Shown here: positions 1-8,785 of the stretch, piece by piece
Layout: the number at the start of each line of letters is the position of its first letter
How positions within the stretch are numbered: the first letter of the stretch is position 1
Source: an uncultured Lachnospiraceae bacterium
GTDB lineage: Bacteria; Bacillota; Clostridia; Lachnospirales; Lachnospiraceae
Length of the DNA: 64,000 nt
Direction: 5' to 3'
Assembly: GCA_910589385.1 (NCBI GenBank)
Contig: CAJUTU010000002.1
Span: 124,001-188,000, forward strand
The notes under the pieces: generated by a model
What the model was told of the DNA's origin: nothing
What the model saw: only the letters and a program-made list of their open reading frames with translations
Databases searched by the model: none
Program-made: the position numbers and the translations under genes

Positions 1-1020
1 CTGTCGGACGAAAGAATGCACAGGGTTGCAGAACATTATCATATTAAAGCGATGGACTGGCAGGAAATCCTGGAAGATCCTTCCATTGAAATGATCCTGA
101 ACCTGACAAGCCCGGCTGCACATTTTTCTCTTTCACGACAAGCAATGGAGCATGGAAAGCATGTGTATTCCGAAAAAATGATGGCAGTGGATTATCGGGA
201 GGGAAAAAGACTTTGCGCGCTGGCAGAGGAGTGCCAGGTCCGATTCGGCTGTGCTCCGGACACATTTTTGGGAGGCGGCATCCAGACGGCAAGATATGTA
301 GTGGATCATGGGCTTGCAGGAAATATTTTAAGCGGAGTTCTTTCCTTGACCCGGGATTACCGGGTGTTTGGTGAGAATCTTCCACATCTGTATAAAAAAG
401 GAGGCTCCATCCTGTACGATATGGGTGGATATTATTTTACGGCAGTATGCAGCATCCTTGGCAATGTGAAAAGAGTATCTGCATTTGGAAAAAAGACAGA
501 GGACGTACATAAGGTACTTCGGGCCGGATCACCTCTGTATGGACAGGAGCTGGCCCTGGAAGAAGAAAATGTGATCGCGGCGGTGCTGGAATTTGAAGAT
601 CAGGTGATAGTCACAGTTCATTTTAATTCAGGGACTATCATTAATGAATCATTTCATATGGAACTTTATGGGGACAAAGGAATCATACGTATGGGAGATC
701 CTAATATATTCGGCGGTGAAGTGATCCTGGAAAAAGCACAAAATCAACCAGTCGTATTTCCTTTTACTCATGGATTTTTGAAAGAATCCAGGGGACTTGG
801 AGCGGCTGAGATGGGATGGGCAATCCGAAAAGGCAGACCCCATCGGGCGGGGAAAGAGATGGCATTGCATGTACTGGAGATTATTCATGGCATATTTACG
901 AGCATAAAAACTCGGACGGTCTATGAGATGGAAACAGTATTTGAAAGGCCCTGCCCTTTGCCGGAAGGATTTATCGGGGAGGGCTTCTGGGCGGCAGATG
1001 AGGAGAGTGCTGTCATATAA
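1..1020 (+). CDS. Gfo/Idh/MocA family oxidoreductase (5' end outside window)
   Basis: The reading frame is open from base 1, so the first in-frame ATG at 16 is internal and the N-terminal nucleotide-binding half of the Rossmann fold lies upstream of the window. What is visible includes the family signature around SEKMM (the EKP-type motif, with M in place of P) near residues 52-56, followed by the alpha/beta substrate domain with a YYFTAVCSIL stretch and a C-terminal dimer sheet. These enzymes are NAD(P)-dependent dehydrogenases of sugars, inositols or related polyols. The substrate cannot be read from sequence. A second, different member lies at 6584-7864. The downstream flank is a field of gene scars. 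Confidence 0.85.
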   Translation: MSDERMHRVAEHYHIKAMDWQEILEDPSIEMILNLTSPAAHFSLSRQAMEHGKHVYSEKMMAVDYREGKRLCALAEECQVRFGCAPDTFLGGGIQTARYVVDHGLAGNILSGVLSLTRDYRVFGENLPHLYKKGGSILYDMGGYYFTAVCSILGNVKRVSAFGKKTEDVHKVLRAGSPLYGQELALEEENVIAAVLEFEDQVIVTVHFNSGTIINESFHMELYGDKGIIRMGDPNIFGGEVILEKAQNQPVVFPFTHGFLKESRGLGAAEMGWAIRKGRPHRAGKEMALHVLEIIHGIFTSIKTRTVYEMETVFERPCPLPEGFIGEGFWAADEESAVI

Positions 1021-1065
1021 AAAGCAAAAACGCCAGGCGGCTTTTCACTATGAAAGAAAAGCTAG

Positions 1066-1206
1066 CTGGAGGCACTGGCAGACCAAAATAATGCTGCGTA
1101 TGCGTATAATCAGGTAATCGCGAAAGATATCGTAGAAAATACCAAAGAAAAGTATGTCACAACGTTCCAGAAATTAAAGTCATGCATGGAAGAAGACTGG
1201 ATGTAA
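1066..1206 (+). pseudogene. Unidentified gene fragment
   Basis: A 46-codon open stretch without a start codon (LEALADQNNAAYAYNQV..., ending EEDWM and a TAA stop) has the composition of a real protein C-terminus. It is preceded in frame by a TAG stop. I do not recognise the family. It sits 45 bases after the oxidoreductase, in a stretch where neighbouring sequence is also decayed, so it is best read as the surviving tail of a deleted gene. It could be chance. Confidence 0.3.
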
Positions 1207-1375
1207 TATAATAAAGATTATAAATGTGGGACTTTAAGGAGCATGATGCGGAGGACTCTGCTGAAACAGAGGAAACATGGGAAAAAGTTCATGCAATTAG
1301 ATTGTATTAGTAGAGAAAAGCTGTCTGTTGATTGTGACAACCTTTGAAAATAAGGGATTTTGAGAATTGACACAT

Positions 1376-1410
1376 GGAGAACTGCTCCATAAAAGCAGTT
1401 CTCCATTTTT
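1376..1410 (+). terminator. Rho-independent terminator
   Basis: A perfect 11-bp stem (GGAGAACTGCT paired with AGCAGTTCTCC) closes a 7-base loop and is followed by ATTTTT. It would end transcription coming from the oxidoreductase side. The 1207-1375 stretch before it shows no convincing gene. Confidence 0.85.
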
Positions 1411-1489
1411 GGCATTGGTATGCAGAGACAGGTGAGATGATCCCGTCGTCGGGGAAACGTGGGAGAAAGAAAGCAGCAGATGGGAATGA

Positions 1490-1684
1490 AAAAGAAGACC
1501 TTACCATTACTATGGAATCATGGACAACATCCAGAGTTTGAGCAGCTTCCGGCATCGGATGATGAAAAGCCTGTTTAAATGGCTGAATCGAGGAATCCAG
1601 AAGAAAAGCTATAACTGGGAAGGATCCAACGACATGCCCAAAATTAGTTATGAATACGAAAACAGGATGATAGTATTCTTGTAA
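1490..1684 (+). pseudogene. Group II intron reverse transcriptase/maturase C-terminal remnant
   Basis: From 1505 the frame reads HYYGIMDNIQSLSSF, then FKWLNRGIQKKSYNWEG, ending with TAA at 1682-1684. The Y-Y-G ... KWLNRRSQ-K-SFNW pattern is the hallmark of the far C-terminus of LtrA-type group II intron maturases. An in-frame TGA lies at 1487-1489 and the reverse transcriptase domain is absent, so only the tail survives. I could not find a domain V stem nearby, so the intron RNA also appears lost. A repeat shared with 14.6 kb begins right after the stop. Confidence 0.75.
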
Positions 1685-1760
1685 AATACAAGTGGATGCC
1701 TTATAATAAAGGTCACCAACTGGAGCGTAGCGGAAGTTGATGACCTGCGCGAGCATCAGC
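1684..1760 (+). repeat. Short hairpin repeat, copy 1
   Basis: Shares TGCCTTATAATAAA, GTCACCAACTGGAGCG and GAAGTTGATGACC through GCATCAGC with 14582-14652. GTCACCAACT can pair with AGTTGATGAC (one mismatch) to form a hairpin. This copy has 5 extra bases (TAGCG) in the loop compared with copy 2. Identity unknown; perhaps an end of a lost mobile element. Confidence 0.7.
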
Positions 1761-1793
1761 AATCGACCACGCAGGAAGGAGGTCTGTAAGAAA

Positions 1794-2170
1794 ATGCATT
1801 GGAAATTAAAGGTATCAGGATATGAAAAAATAAAAAGTGCTGAGATAGAAACAGCGCCTCTGACTCTTTTTGTAGGTGATAACAACAGTGGGAAGAGTTA
1901 TCTGCCAATTGGTAAACGCGGGGGGTAAATATGATGGCCACTACACACAGTGATATCATATTACAGCATATCAATAATATGCTCAGCCTGTCGGGACGGG
2001 AGGATGCGGCAGAAATAAGCCAAAATTTAAAATATATCCCGAACGATCTGCTGAGAGCAGAGCAGATTAAAGTTTATCAATTAAAATGCGGGAAAAACGG
2101 ATTTGCGATCCCAACATTTAATGATGTGCTTGACAGCATTATAGAAGAGGCATATTCCATCCAGGAGTAA
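1794..2170 (+). pseudogene. AAA/OLD-type ATPase with internal deletion and frameshift
   Basis: The start is intact: GGAGGTC precedes ATG 1794, and the product opens with HWKLKVSGYEKIKSAEIE and a Walker A motif, GDNNSGKS. After SYL the sequence jumps to the far C-terminus (QLVNAG, then VNMMATTHSDIILQHI), the region of the D-loop/H-loop of these ATPases. The whole middle, normally some 200-300 residues including Walker B, is missing. The two halves are also out of frame: a run of G at 1918-1925 seems to have one base too many. Stops at 1926 and 2170 bound the two pieces. The gene cannot make an active ATPase. Confidence 0.75.
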
Positions 2171-2176
2171 AGGGGC

Positions 2177-2530
2177 ATGGAAATGAAAGGCAGCGTTGGA
2201 GAAGAAAAGTGGAAAGAAATCAAAGGAAAATTTCGTGCCAGCTATTTGATTGCCCAGGCCATTGCAGGAATGTTGGAACTCCAGATTACAGAAACAGTGA
2301 TGTATACAACATTTGAGAATGTGCGGTTTTCACTGCCGGATACAATGCCTTCTGCCAGAAGAACAGGTACAGGGAGAACCATGATCCGGATGGAGGAGGA
2401 ATGGGACGGAATTCGTTTTGGCTTAAATTTTGGAAAACGGATTTCATTTCGACATCATCCAATTAAAATGAAAAGAAACGAAGAGAACATATTGGTTGGA
2501 GATTTGAAAGAATCCTATGCAGCGAGATAA
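2177..2530 (+). CDS. Hypothetical protein, partner of the decayed ATPase
   Basis: A 117-residue protein begins 7 bases after the ATPase stop; GGAG at 2164-2167 suits ATG 2177, while ATG 2183 is also possible. No membrane segment or known motif is evident. The sequence is mixed charged with a GKRISFRHHPIKMKR basic stretch near the C-terminus. The tight spacing implies it was co-transcribed with the ATPase and perhaps worked with it, as in two-gene ATPase/partner defence or toxin-antitoxin pairs, but I do not recognise the family. With the ATPase broken it may no longer be functional. Confidence 0.5.
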   Translation: MEMKGSVGEEKWKEIKGKFRASYLIAQAIAGMLELQITETVMYTTFENVRFSLPDTMPSARRTGTGRTMIRMEEEWDGIRFGLNFGKRISFRHHPIKMKRNEENILVGDLKESYAAR

Positions 2531-2573
2531 AATTGTATGCATTTCGAACAACGACGATGAGGAGGTGTAAATC

Positions 2574-3143
2574 TTGCCAGGTTTTACGAAACAGGCGATC
2601 CGGAATTCTTTTATTAAGCTTCTGAATGAACGTCCTGTCAGCCAGATAAAAATCAAAGATATTGTAGAAGACTGCGGGATCAACAGGAATTCCTTTTACT
2701 ATCATTATCAGGACCTTCCTTCCATGATCGAGGAAATCATCCTGGAAGAAGCGGAGGCAATGGTGAGGCAGCACCCGTCTGTGGATTCCATTGAAGAATG
2801 CCTGGATCTGGCAGTCTCATTTGCATTGGAAAACAGGCGTGCCGCACTGCATCTTTATAATTCGTCAAACCGGAATGTATTTGAACAGTATCTGTGGCGC
2901 GTATGTGAACATGTGGTGGAGACCTATATCAATACGGCCTTTGCAGAATATCCTATGAAAGAAGACGACAAAAGGATCATTGTCCGACAGTATAAATGGA
3001 AATGCTTCGGAGCAGTTCTGGACTGGCTGGATGGCGGGATGAAAGACGATATCCAGAAAGATTTTTATCGTCTCTGCCAGTTGAAAAAAGGGATGCTGGA
3101 GGAAGCCATCCGAAGAAGCGTATCTGATTCGCAGAGAATATAA
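2574..3143 (+). CDS. TetR/AcrR family transcriptional regulator
   Basis: Product of 189 residues. Residues 1-50 form the TetR helix-turn-helix, including IKIKDIVEDCGINRNSFYYH. The C-terminal part resembles the TetR_C domain of DhaS-like regulators. The start is TTG 2574, chosen because GGAGGTG lies 7 bases upstream and no in-frame ATG precedes the HTH. The ligand is unknown. It is followed by a DUF308 membrane protein, a radical SAM enzyme and a flippase-like protein on the same strand, so it is a natural candidate regulator of that set. Confidence 0.85.
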   Translation: MPGFTKQAIRNSFIKLLNERPVSQIKIKDIVEDCGINRNSFYYHYQDLPSMIEEIILEEAEAMVRQHPSVDSIEECLDLAVSFALENRRAALHLYNSSNRNVFEQYLWRVCEHVVETYINTAFAEYPMKEDDKRIIVRQYKWKCFGAVLDWLDGGMKDDIQKDFYRLCQLKKGMLEEAIRRSVSDSQRI

Positions 3144-3340
3144 CAGCTATAACGCGGGCTGAATATAGACATTTTCTCAGGTTTGCCTGATTTTTAGACA
3201 TTTATGGTTTTATGTCTGATTTTGGGGCAAAAAGGGGAAAATGTCTATTTTTTATTGCGCAGATTTTTACTATAGTTATCTTACAGTTACGATTCGTAAT
3301 TAATTTTACAAGTGGAAATGATAGAAAGGAAGTGTTGCAA

Positions 3341-3940
3341 ATGTGTTCTGTAAAAGCAATAAAAGCGGCGAAAACAGGCTATATCGTAATGTCGGCTGTA
3401 CTTTGTATTTTAGGGATCATGCTGATTGCGGCTCCAGAGTTTTTTGCGCCTCTGATCGCAAAAATATGTGGGATTGCACTGGCTGTTTTCGGACTGGTGA
3501 AGCTGATCGGATATTTTTCAAAGGATTTGTTTCGGCTGGCATTCCAGTTTGACCTGGCATCCGGAATTCTACTGTTGATTCTAGGAGCGATCATGATTTT
3601 CAAATCTGACCATGCGGTGGCTTTTGCCGGCATTGTGCTGGGCGTTTATATTCTGGTGGACGGACTTTTGAAAATCCAGATTGCCCTGGATGCAAGACAG
3701 TTCGGGATTGGGCGTTGGTGGCTGATCTTTGCCACGGCGGTTTTGACGGGGACGCTTGGATTTCTACTGGTACTGAGGCCTGCGGAAAGCGCCGAGATTT
3801 TTATGATATTGTCTGGAATTTCCCTGCTGTCGGAGGGGATTTTAAATCTCATTACCGTACTGCTGGCAGTCCGGATCATCCGGCATCAAAAACCGGATCA
3901 GATTGATGCACAATCTTACAAAATCGAAGACGTTCTATAA
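3341..3940 (+). CDS. DUF308/HdeD-like membrane protein
   Basis: A 199-residue, very hydrophobic protein with about six transmembrane helices arranged as repeated pairs (for example LGIMLIAAPEFFAPLIAKI and GIVLGVYILVDGLLKI). The GxxLxxxG and DGxxKI spacing is typical of DUF308, the family of the acid-resistance membrane protein HdeD. The start is ATG 3341 behind AAAGGAAG; an upstream in-frame extension to 3212 lacks a ribosome site. The molecular role of the family in Clostridia is unknown. It sits 75 bases before the radical SAM gene and may share its transcript. Confidence 0.8.
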   Translation: MCSVKAIKAAKTGYIVMSAVLCILGIMLIAAPEFFAPLIAKICGIALAVFGLVKLIGYFSKDLFRLAFQFDLASGILLLILGAIMIFKSDHAVAFAGIVLGVYILVDGLLKIQIALDARQFGIGRWWLIFATAVLTGTLGFLLVLRPAESAEIFMILSGISLLSEGILNLITVLLAVRIIRHQKPDQIDAQSYKIEDVL

Positions 3941-4015
3941 ATCCGGATGCAGGAATTTTACAAAGGAATAACAAATAATTAAGAATCAGGATAACAATAC
4001 TTAGGAGGAGAGAAC

Positions 4016-5380
4016 ATGAGTGAAATGACACATAAAGCAGGAAGGGCTGCATTCAGCAAGGCAATCGACGTTGCGATACGTCGTAAGGACAAAGACTGGG
4101 AACCGGAAGTCAGCCGTTTGATGGATTTGATGCAGAAATACATGATTGGTGCAAATCTGGAGTTTGATTACGACCGTGCAAAGGAAAAAATCTGTGACAA
4201 GGATGGGACGCTGAATAAATATATTCGCCGTATCCTCGCGGAAACAGACCCCCATGTACTGAAGACGACCGCTTTAAACCTGGGATTTGAAGCATTTTTC
4301 CATGGGACGAAAACAATCCGTAAGATGCGGGAAATCCATCAGTGCAACGTACCCTGGCTGATCTTAATGGATCCTACCAGTGCATGCAACCTGCATTGCA
4401 CCGGATGCTGGGCGGCAGAGTACGGCAACCGTCTGAACCTGTCATTTGACGAACTGGACAATGTGATCCAACAGGGGAAAGAGCTGGGGATTTATTTTTA
4501 TATGTTCACGGGCGGAGAGCCTCTTGTCCGCAAGGCTGACATCATAAGATTATGTGAAAAACATGATGACTGCGCTTTTTTGGCCTATACCAACGGGACG
4601 CTTGTGGATGCATCATTTTGTGGGGAAATGAAGCGTGTGGGGAACCTGTATCTGGCAATCAGCCTGGAAGGATTCGAGGCTGTCAATGACCTTCGGCGGG
4701 GGCATGGCGTCTATGGAAAAGTCATGGAGGCAATGAGGCTTTTAAAAGAAAACGGCCTGTTATTCGGCACATCCATCTGCTATACTTCCAAAAACATAGA
4801 AACCGTGACCAGTGATGAATTTGTAGATTTACTAATAGAAAAAGGCTGCCGCTATGCTCTCTATTTTCATTATATGCCAGTGGGAAACGGCGCGGCTCTG
4901 GAACTGCTGCCGACTATGGAACAGCGTGCCTATATGAAACAGAGGGTAAGGGACATCCGAAATATGTCTGACGGAAAAGGCCTTTTCACAATGGATTTCC
5001 AGAATGACGGCGAGTTTGTGGGCGGCTGCATTGCGGGGGGAAGAAATTATTTCCATATCAATGCAAATGGGGACGCGGAACCTTGTGTCTTTATTCATTA
5101 TTCTGGTGCAAATATCAGGACTCATACTTTGCTGGAAATCTTAAAGCAGCCGCTGTTCATGGCATACAGAGAGAACCAGCCGTTTAATGAAAATCATCTG
5201 CGCCCATGCCCAATGCTGGAAAATCCAGAGATATTAGAGCGGATCGTGAAGGAAACCGGCGCAAGATCTACGGATCTGCAGTCTCCAGAAAGTGTAGAGC
5301 ATCTATGTGCAAAATGCCGCGAATATGCGGCAGAGTGGGCGCCGGTCGCAGAAGAGCTTTGGAACAGTAAAGCATCCTGA
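4016..5380 (+). CDS. Radical SAM protein with SPASM-like C-terminus
   Basis: A 454-residue protein starting behind a clean GGAGGAG. The SAM-cleaving 4Fe-4S cluster motif CX3CX2C is present as CNLHCTGC (Cys124, 128, 131), followed by FTGGEPL, the SAM-binding GGEP motif. The C-terminal third holds further cysteines (GGCIAGG, EPCVF, PCPML and LCAKC) typical of SPASM/twitch auxiliary clusters. The N-terminal 110 residues are helical and do not match a known peptide-binding RRE. No precursor peptide gene is visible nearby. Neighbours are membrane proteins (DUF308, flippase-like), so a lipid or envelope substrate is more likely than a peptide, but this is inference. Confidence 0.85.
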   Translation: MSEMTHKAGRAAFSKAIDVAIRRKDKDWEPEVSRLMDLMQKYMIGANLEFDYDRAKEKICDKDGTLNKYIRRILAETDPHVLKTTALNLGFEAFFHGTKTIRKMREIHQCNVPWLILMDPTSACNLHCTGCWAAEYGNRLNLSFDELDNVIQQGKELGIYFYMFTGGEPLVRKADIIRLCEKHDDCAFLAYTNGTLVDASFCGEMKRVGNLYLAISLEGFEAVNDLRRGHGVYGKVMEAMRLLKENGLLFGTSICYTSKNIETVTSDEFVDLLIEKGCRYALYFHYMPVGNGAALELLPTMEQRAYMKQRVRDIRNMSDGKGLFTMDFQNDGEFVGGCIAGGRNYFHINANGDAEPCVFIHYSGANIRTHTLLEILKQPLFMAYRENQPFNENHLRPCPMLENPEILERIVKETGARSTDLQSPESVEHLCAKCREYAAEWAPVAEELWNSKAS

Positions 5381-5575
5381 GCGTGTAATAGAAAAATTGG
5401 AAATGTAAAATGCCGTAGTAATGTAATATGAGAAGCGATATTGTAAAAACTATAGGCAAGCAGGCTATCAATTTGCCGCGCAAATTGGTTACAAACAGTA
5501 GAGGGGAATTTTATGAAGCGCTTTTGAGATAAGGGCGCGGTCAGTATAGATTTCAGGAAGAAGTGCAGGCGGAAT

Positions 5576-6577
5576 ATGAAAATGAAAACTACAAAATGGC
5601 AGTTGTGGGGCAGGGGCCTCATCTGCCTGATGGCGTTGGCTGCTGCAATCTTTTATTGGGATACTCTGTGCGAGATCCTGGGAGGGATCCGCCAGATATC
5701 CGCTGTGGGATTCTGTGTTAGCATTCTGCTGTCTGCGGCAGCTTATGTGGTGGAAGGAATGACCATATCCCTCATGGCAGGGGCGGTCATTCCACGGCTG
5801 CCGGTCCAAAGGGGGATTGCGATCGCACTGATATGCGAATTTTACCGTATGATCACATTGGGAAACGGGCCGGGTATTGTGGAAATACACTATCTGCATA
5901 AAGACGGGATGGAACCTGGGAGCGCTACCGTGGTGACCATGATACAGTACATGGTAAAAAGGACAGCCGTCATGCTGTTGGGGGTTCTGGGCTTCGTGGT
6001 ATTATACAGTGGAGGGAACGGAAAAGAAATCTGCAGTAAATACGCTGCATTTATGGGAACCGGGTGTTTGATCACCATCGGAGTCATTGCGTGCTTTATG
6101 GGCTTAACACTTTCTTCTAAGATTGCGGCATGGGCAGGGACTTTTTTGGACTGGCTGTGCCGGAAACTTCCCTCATGGGAAAAAAGATTTTTGCAATGGA
6201 AACAGCAGATTGACTTGTTGAACCATTCCGGGAAAGAGATTGTAAAACAAAAGTACCGGCTCTTTGGAACGGTACTGCTCCAGACGGGAAAAATGCTGTT
6301 GTTCTATGCAATCCCGGTCTGCCTTCTTTATGAAAAGACAGGGCTGTCATTTGCAGAAAATATCCTGCTCATGGCAGTGGCATATATGCTTGCAGGAGTG
6401 ATTCCTGCACCTTCCGGGATCGGAGCGCTGGAATTTGTATTTCTGCTATTTTTCACAGGATTTGTGGAGACCGGTGCGGCATTGCCGGCAATCCTGCTGT
6501 TCCGGTTCGTGACATGGGTTCTGCCATTTGGAGTTGGCGGGGGTGTATTGATCTGGATGAGGACACGGGGATACTGA
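5576..6577 (+). CDS. Flippase-like/lysylphosphatidylglycerol synthase transmembrane family protein (UPF0104)
   Basis: A 333-residue integral membrane protein with about eight helices. The conserved C-terminal ending of the family is present (PAPSGIGALEFVFLLFF, then a final LLFRFVTWVLPFGVGG stretch). This family includes the membrane half of MprF and AglD/GlgS-type flippase-like domains, which move or bind lipids. No soluble MprF aminoacyl-transferase domain is attached, so it is not a full MprF. It starts 195 bases after the radical SAM gene and ends 6 bases before the end of a convergent oxidoreductase. ATG 5576 or 5582 are both possible starts. Confidence 0.8.
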   Translation: MKMKTTKWQLWGRGLICLMALAAAIFYWDTLCEILGGIRQISAVGFCVSILLSAAAYVVEGMTISLMAGAVIPRLPVQRGIAIALICEFYRMITLGNGPGIVEIHYLHKDGMEPGSATVVTMIQYMVKRTAVMLLGVLGFVVLYSGGNGKEICSKYAAFMGTGCLITIGVIACFMGLTLSSKIAAWAGTFLDWLCRKLPSWEKRFLQWKQQIDLLNHSGKEIVKQKYRLFGTVLLQTGKMLLFYAIPVCLLYEKTGLSFAENILLMAVAYMLAGVIPAPSGIGALEFVFLLFFTGFVETGAALPAILLFRFVTWVLPFGVGGGVLIWMRTRGY

Positions 6578-6583
6578 ATTACA

Positions 6584-7864
6584 TCATATATACTGCGTTT
6601 CTCCACTTCTTTTACGAGACTGCTCCGCCAGAAACACCAGTTGATGTCCAACCATAGAATCATCCAATGTCGTGCAGCAAGGGGACACCTGTTCTCCGGT
6701 CAACAGGGCAATAAAATCCCGGACAATCGCCTGATCCCCACCGCCGTGGGCGTTTCCCTGCTGTTCAGCAGAAACGTCAACCATCTGAGACGTCCTGCCG
6801 CCGTCCGCTTCGGGGGCGATGCGGGATATTTTGAAACATTGTTCCTCAAATGTACCTGTAATCTCGCCTTTTGTGCCAGTGATATGGATATGCCGTTCAG
6901 ACGCCGCAGCGCCTCCGGTCATGGAAAAGGTTCCGGTTGCTCCATCCGAAAAGCATACCAATACAGATTGATGATCTACGATCTGCAGGCCGCAGCGATA
7001 GACACAACGGCTGTATGGGTTGTTTTTCTCTGACAGGATACGCACCTGGTCTGCTTCAGAACAGCCGTCACAGCCGCAGTCGTGCCAGATATTATTGGCC
7101 CAGCGCTGAGGATGCTCAATGTACAGCCGCTTGGCGGAATAGACGCACTTACGCTCCACGGGACAATCCAGAAAACAATGTGTCCCGGCGGCGGCAGGGG
7201 CCATTTCCGGCTTGAACTGGAACACGGAACCAACGCTGGATATGCTGATAGGCTTTGTGCTGCCCATCAACCACGCCATTACATCAAGGTCATGGCTGCA
7301 TTTGGAGAGCAGCATCCCGGAACCGCACAAGGCAGGGGAAGCGTATTTCCCCCACACATAGGAGACGGATTCATGGAAATAGCTGACCTGCTCTGCCATC
7401 TGGATGTTAATGATCTGCCCAATTTCACCGTTTAAGATGATTTCCTTAATCCTGCGGTAGAAGGGGGCGTAGCGGAGTACATGACAAACCATGACACGGC
7501 GTCCGGTTTCGTGGACACAGCAGAGCAGTTTGTCGGCTTCTTCCTGATTGACAGCGAAGGGTTTCTTCAGCAGAATATCATAGTCTCGCCGGAGCAGGGG
7601 CAGCGATGTGGAAACGTGTTGACGATCCATCGTGCCGTTTATCACAGCGTCCGCAAATTTGGGATGGGCCGCCAACTCCTCCGCAGATGAAAAGCAGCGT
7701 TCTTCTGGAATGGAAAAGAGTTCCCACGCCATACGTACACGTTCGGGAGATATATCAGCGACTCCTGCGATCTGAAACAAATCCGGATGTGCCAATGCCT
7801 CCCGGGCGTAAATCGCTGCACGTTCTCCCATGCCAACAATAATCATTTGAATTGGATCAGACAT
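6584..7864 (-). CDS. Gfo/Idh/MocA family oxidoreductase with cysteine-rich insert
   Basis: A 426-residue protein starting at ATG 7864 behind GGAGG. The Rossmann motif is IIVGMGERAAIYA rather than the usual GxGxxG, and the KKPFA motif with the catalytic-site lysine is intact. An insert at about residues 220-290 carries many cysteines: CFLDCPVERKC, then DCGCDGC, then RCVYRC. This insert is seen in a subset of the family and could bind zinc or an Fe-S cluster; that is inference. The product would be an NAD(P)-dependent sugar or polyol dehydrogenase. A broken AraC regulator lies divergently upstream and probably once controlled it. Confidence 0.85.
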   Translation of the reverse strand: MSDPIQMIIVGMGERAAIYAREALAHPDLFQIAGVADISPERVRMAWELFSIPEERCFSSAEELAAHPKFADAVINGTMDRQHVSTSLPLLRRDYDILLKKPFAVNQEEADKLLCCVHETGRRVMVCHVLRYAPFYRRIKEIILNGEIGQIINIQMAEQVSYFHESVSYVWGKYASPALCGSGMLLSKCSHDLDVMAWLMGSTKPISISSVGSVFQFKPEMAPAAAGTHCFLDCPVERKCVYSAKRLYIEHPQRWANNIWHDCGCDGCSEADQVRILSEKNNPYSRCVYRCGLQIVDHQSVLVCFSDGATGTFSMTGGAAASERHIHITGTKGEITGTFEEQCFKISRIAPEADGGRTSQMVDVSAEQQGNAHGGGDQAIVRDFIALLTGEQVSPCCTTLDDSMVGHQLVFLAEQSRKRSGETQYI

Positions 7865-7921
7865 ATTATTTCCTCCAGGACTAACGAAACAGCTGGATAT
7901 AAAAAACACAAAATAAAAGAT

Positions 7922-8643
7922 GTAGTCGAAATATCGGAACTAGTATCCATCCACTATTTTGAATATAGCTAGGACTACAGATATCATGGCGAACAGCATG
8001 ACTTTTGGGAAATCATGTATGTTGATTTAGGGAAAGCGTTTGTTACCTGTGGGGATACGGAGCATCTGCTGTCCTCTGAAATGCGGCGGTTGATCCGTTC
8101 CATCGTCCAGGAAGGCGCCTTGCTTTCTATCTGCCTATGCGGGACCATCGCCGCCTTCAGGAGCAAAGTGACGGCTTATTTGGATGCCAGCAGTTAATCC
8201 AAATGAGACTGTCGGAGCTGATCATTCAAATTGCACGTCAAGAGCTTACGCAAGCATCGGATAGACAGTCTGATGTCCTTTCGCTCAAGTCCCGGTTTGA
8301 CAACCAGATCGCCGGGGCGGTTATGGAGCTGCTGAAAGACCATATTCACGGGAATTTGACAATACAGGAGATGACCCAAAACCTTGGATATGGAAAGACG
8401 TATCTGTCTACTGTTTTTACGAGGGTTTACGGCATAAGTATCATGTCTTGTTATGCACAGCTAAAAATCGAAGAAGCCAAGTATTTGATTCGAGAGAATA
8501 CCATTTCAGTCGCAGAAATTTCTGAATTGCTTGGGTTCAGTTCACCACAACATTTTTCCAAACGGTTCCGACAGCTGGTAAAGATGTCACCTAAGCAGTA
8601 TGAAGCCTCTGTTAAGGAGGATTGGGGGACAACCCGCTCTTGA
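7922..8643 (+). pseudogene. AraC family regulator, broken
   Basis: Three pieces of one regulator follow one another. SIHYFEYS is followed by an in-frame TAG (7970-7972), then DYRYHGEQHDFWEIMYVDLG, the cupin start of AraC proteins. The second piece jumps directly to a middle segment (MRRLIRSIVQEG), so part of the cupin domain is deleted, and it ends at 8197. The third piece, in another frame from about 8137, gives LFGCQQLIQMRLSELIIQ and a full AraC DNA-binding domain with both helix-turn-helix units (KTYLSTVFTRVYG, SSPQHFSKRFRQ). The HTH end survives but the gene cannot give a normal product. It sits divergent to the oxidoreductase at 7864. Confidence 0.75.
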
Positions 8644-8785
8644 GAATTGTCTGGTATCAATTGAGCTGAACCACGAAACCAAGTATCTAATGTTTCGGGG
8701 CATCCGGAGGGGATTTGGCGGCAAAATACGGATTATTTTTTTGCTGTATCCCCTGGCCTGTCGAGAAAAGGGAGGTGATATGTAT

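Noticed and set aside
1307..1885. Long minus-strand open frame (192 codons)
   Set aside because: It lies opposite the maturase remnant and ATPase start; its sequence has no family features and the plus-strand reading explains the region.
5429..5533. 34-codon plus-strand ORF between the radical SAM and flippase-like genes
   Set aside because: No ribosome site and no recognisable features; considered as a possible peptide precursor for the radical SAM enzyme but there is no leader-like or repeated core sequence.
8600..8785. N-terminal extension of the ATC-hydrolase-like gene
   Set aside because: It overlaps the AraC HTH remnant in another frame and the GGAGGTG site sits directly before ATG 8786.
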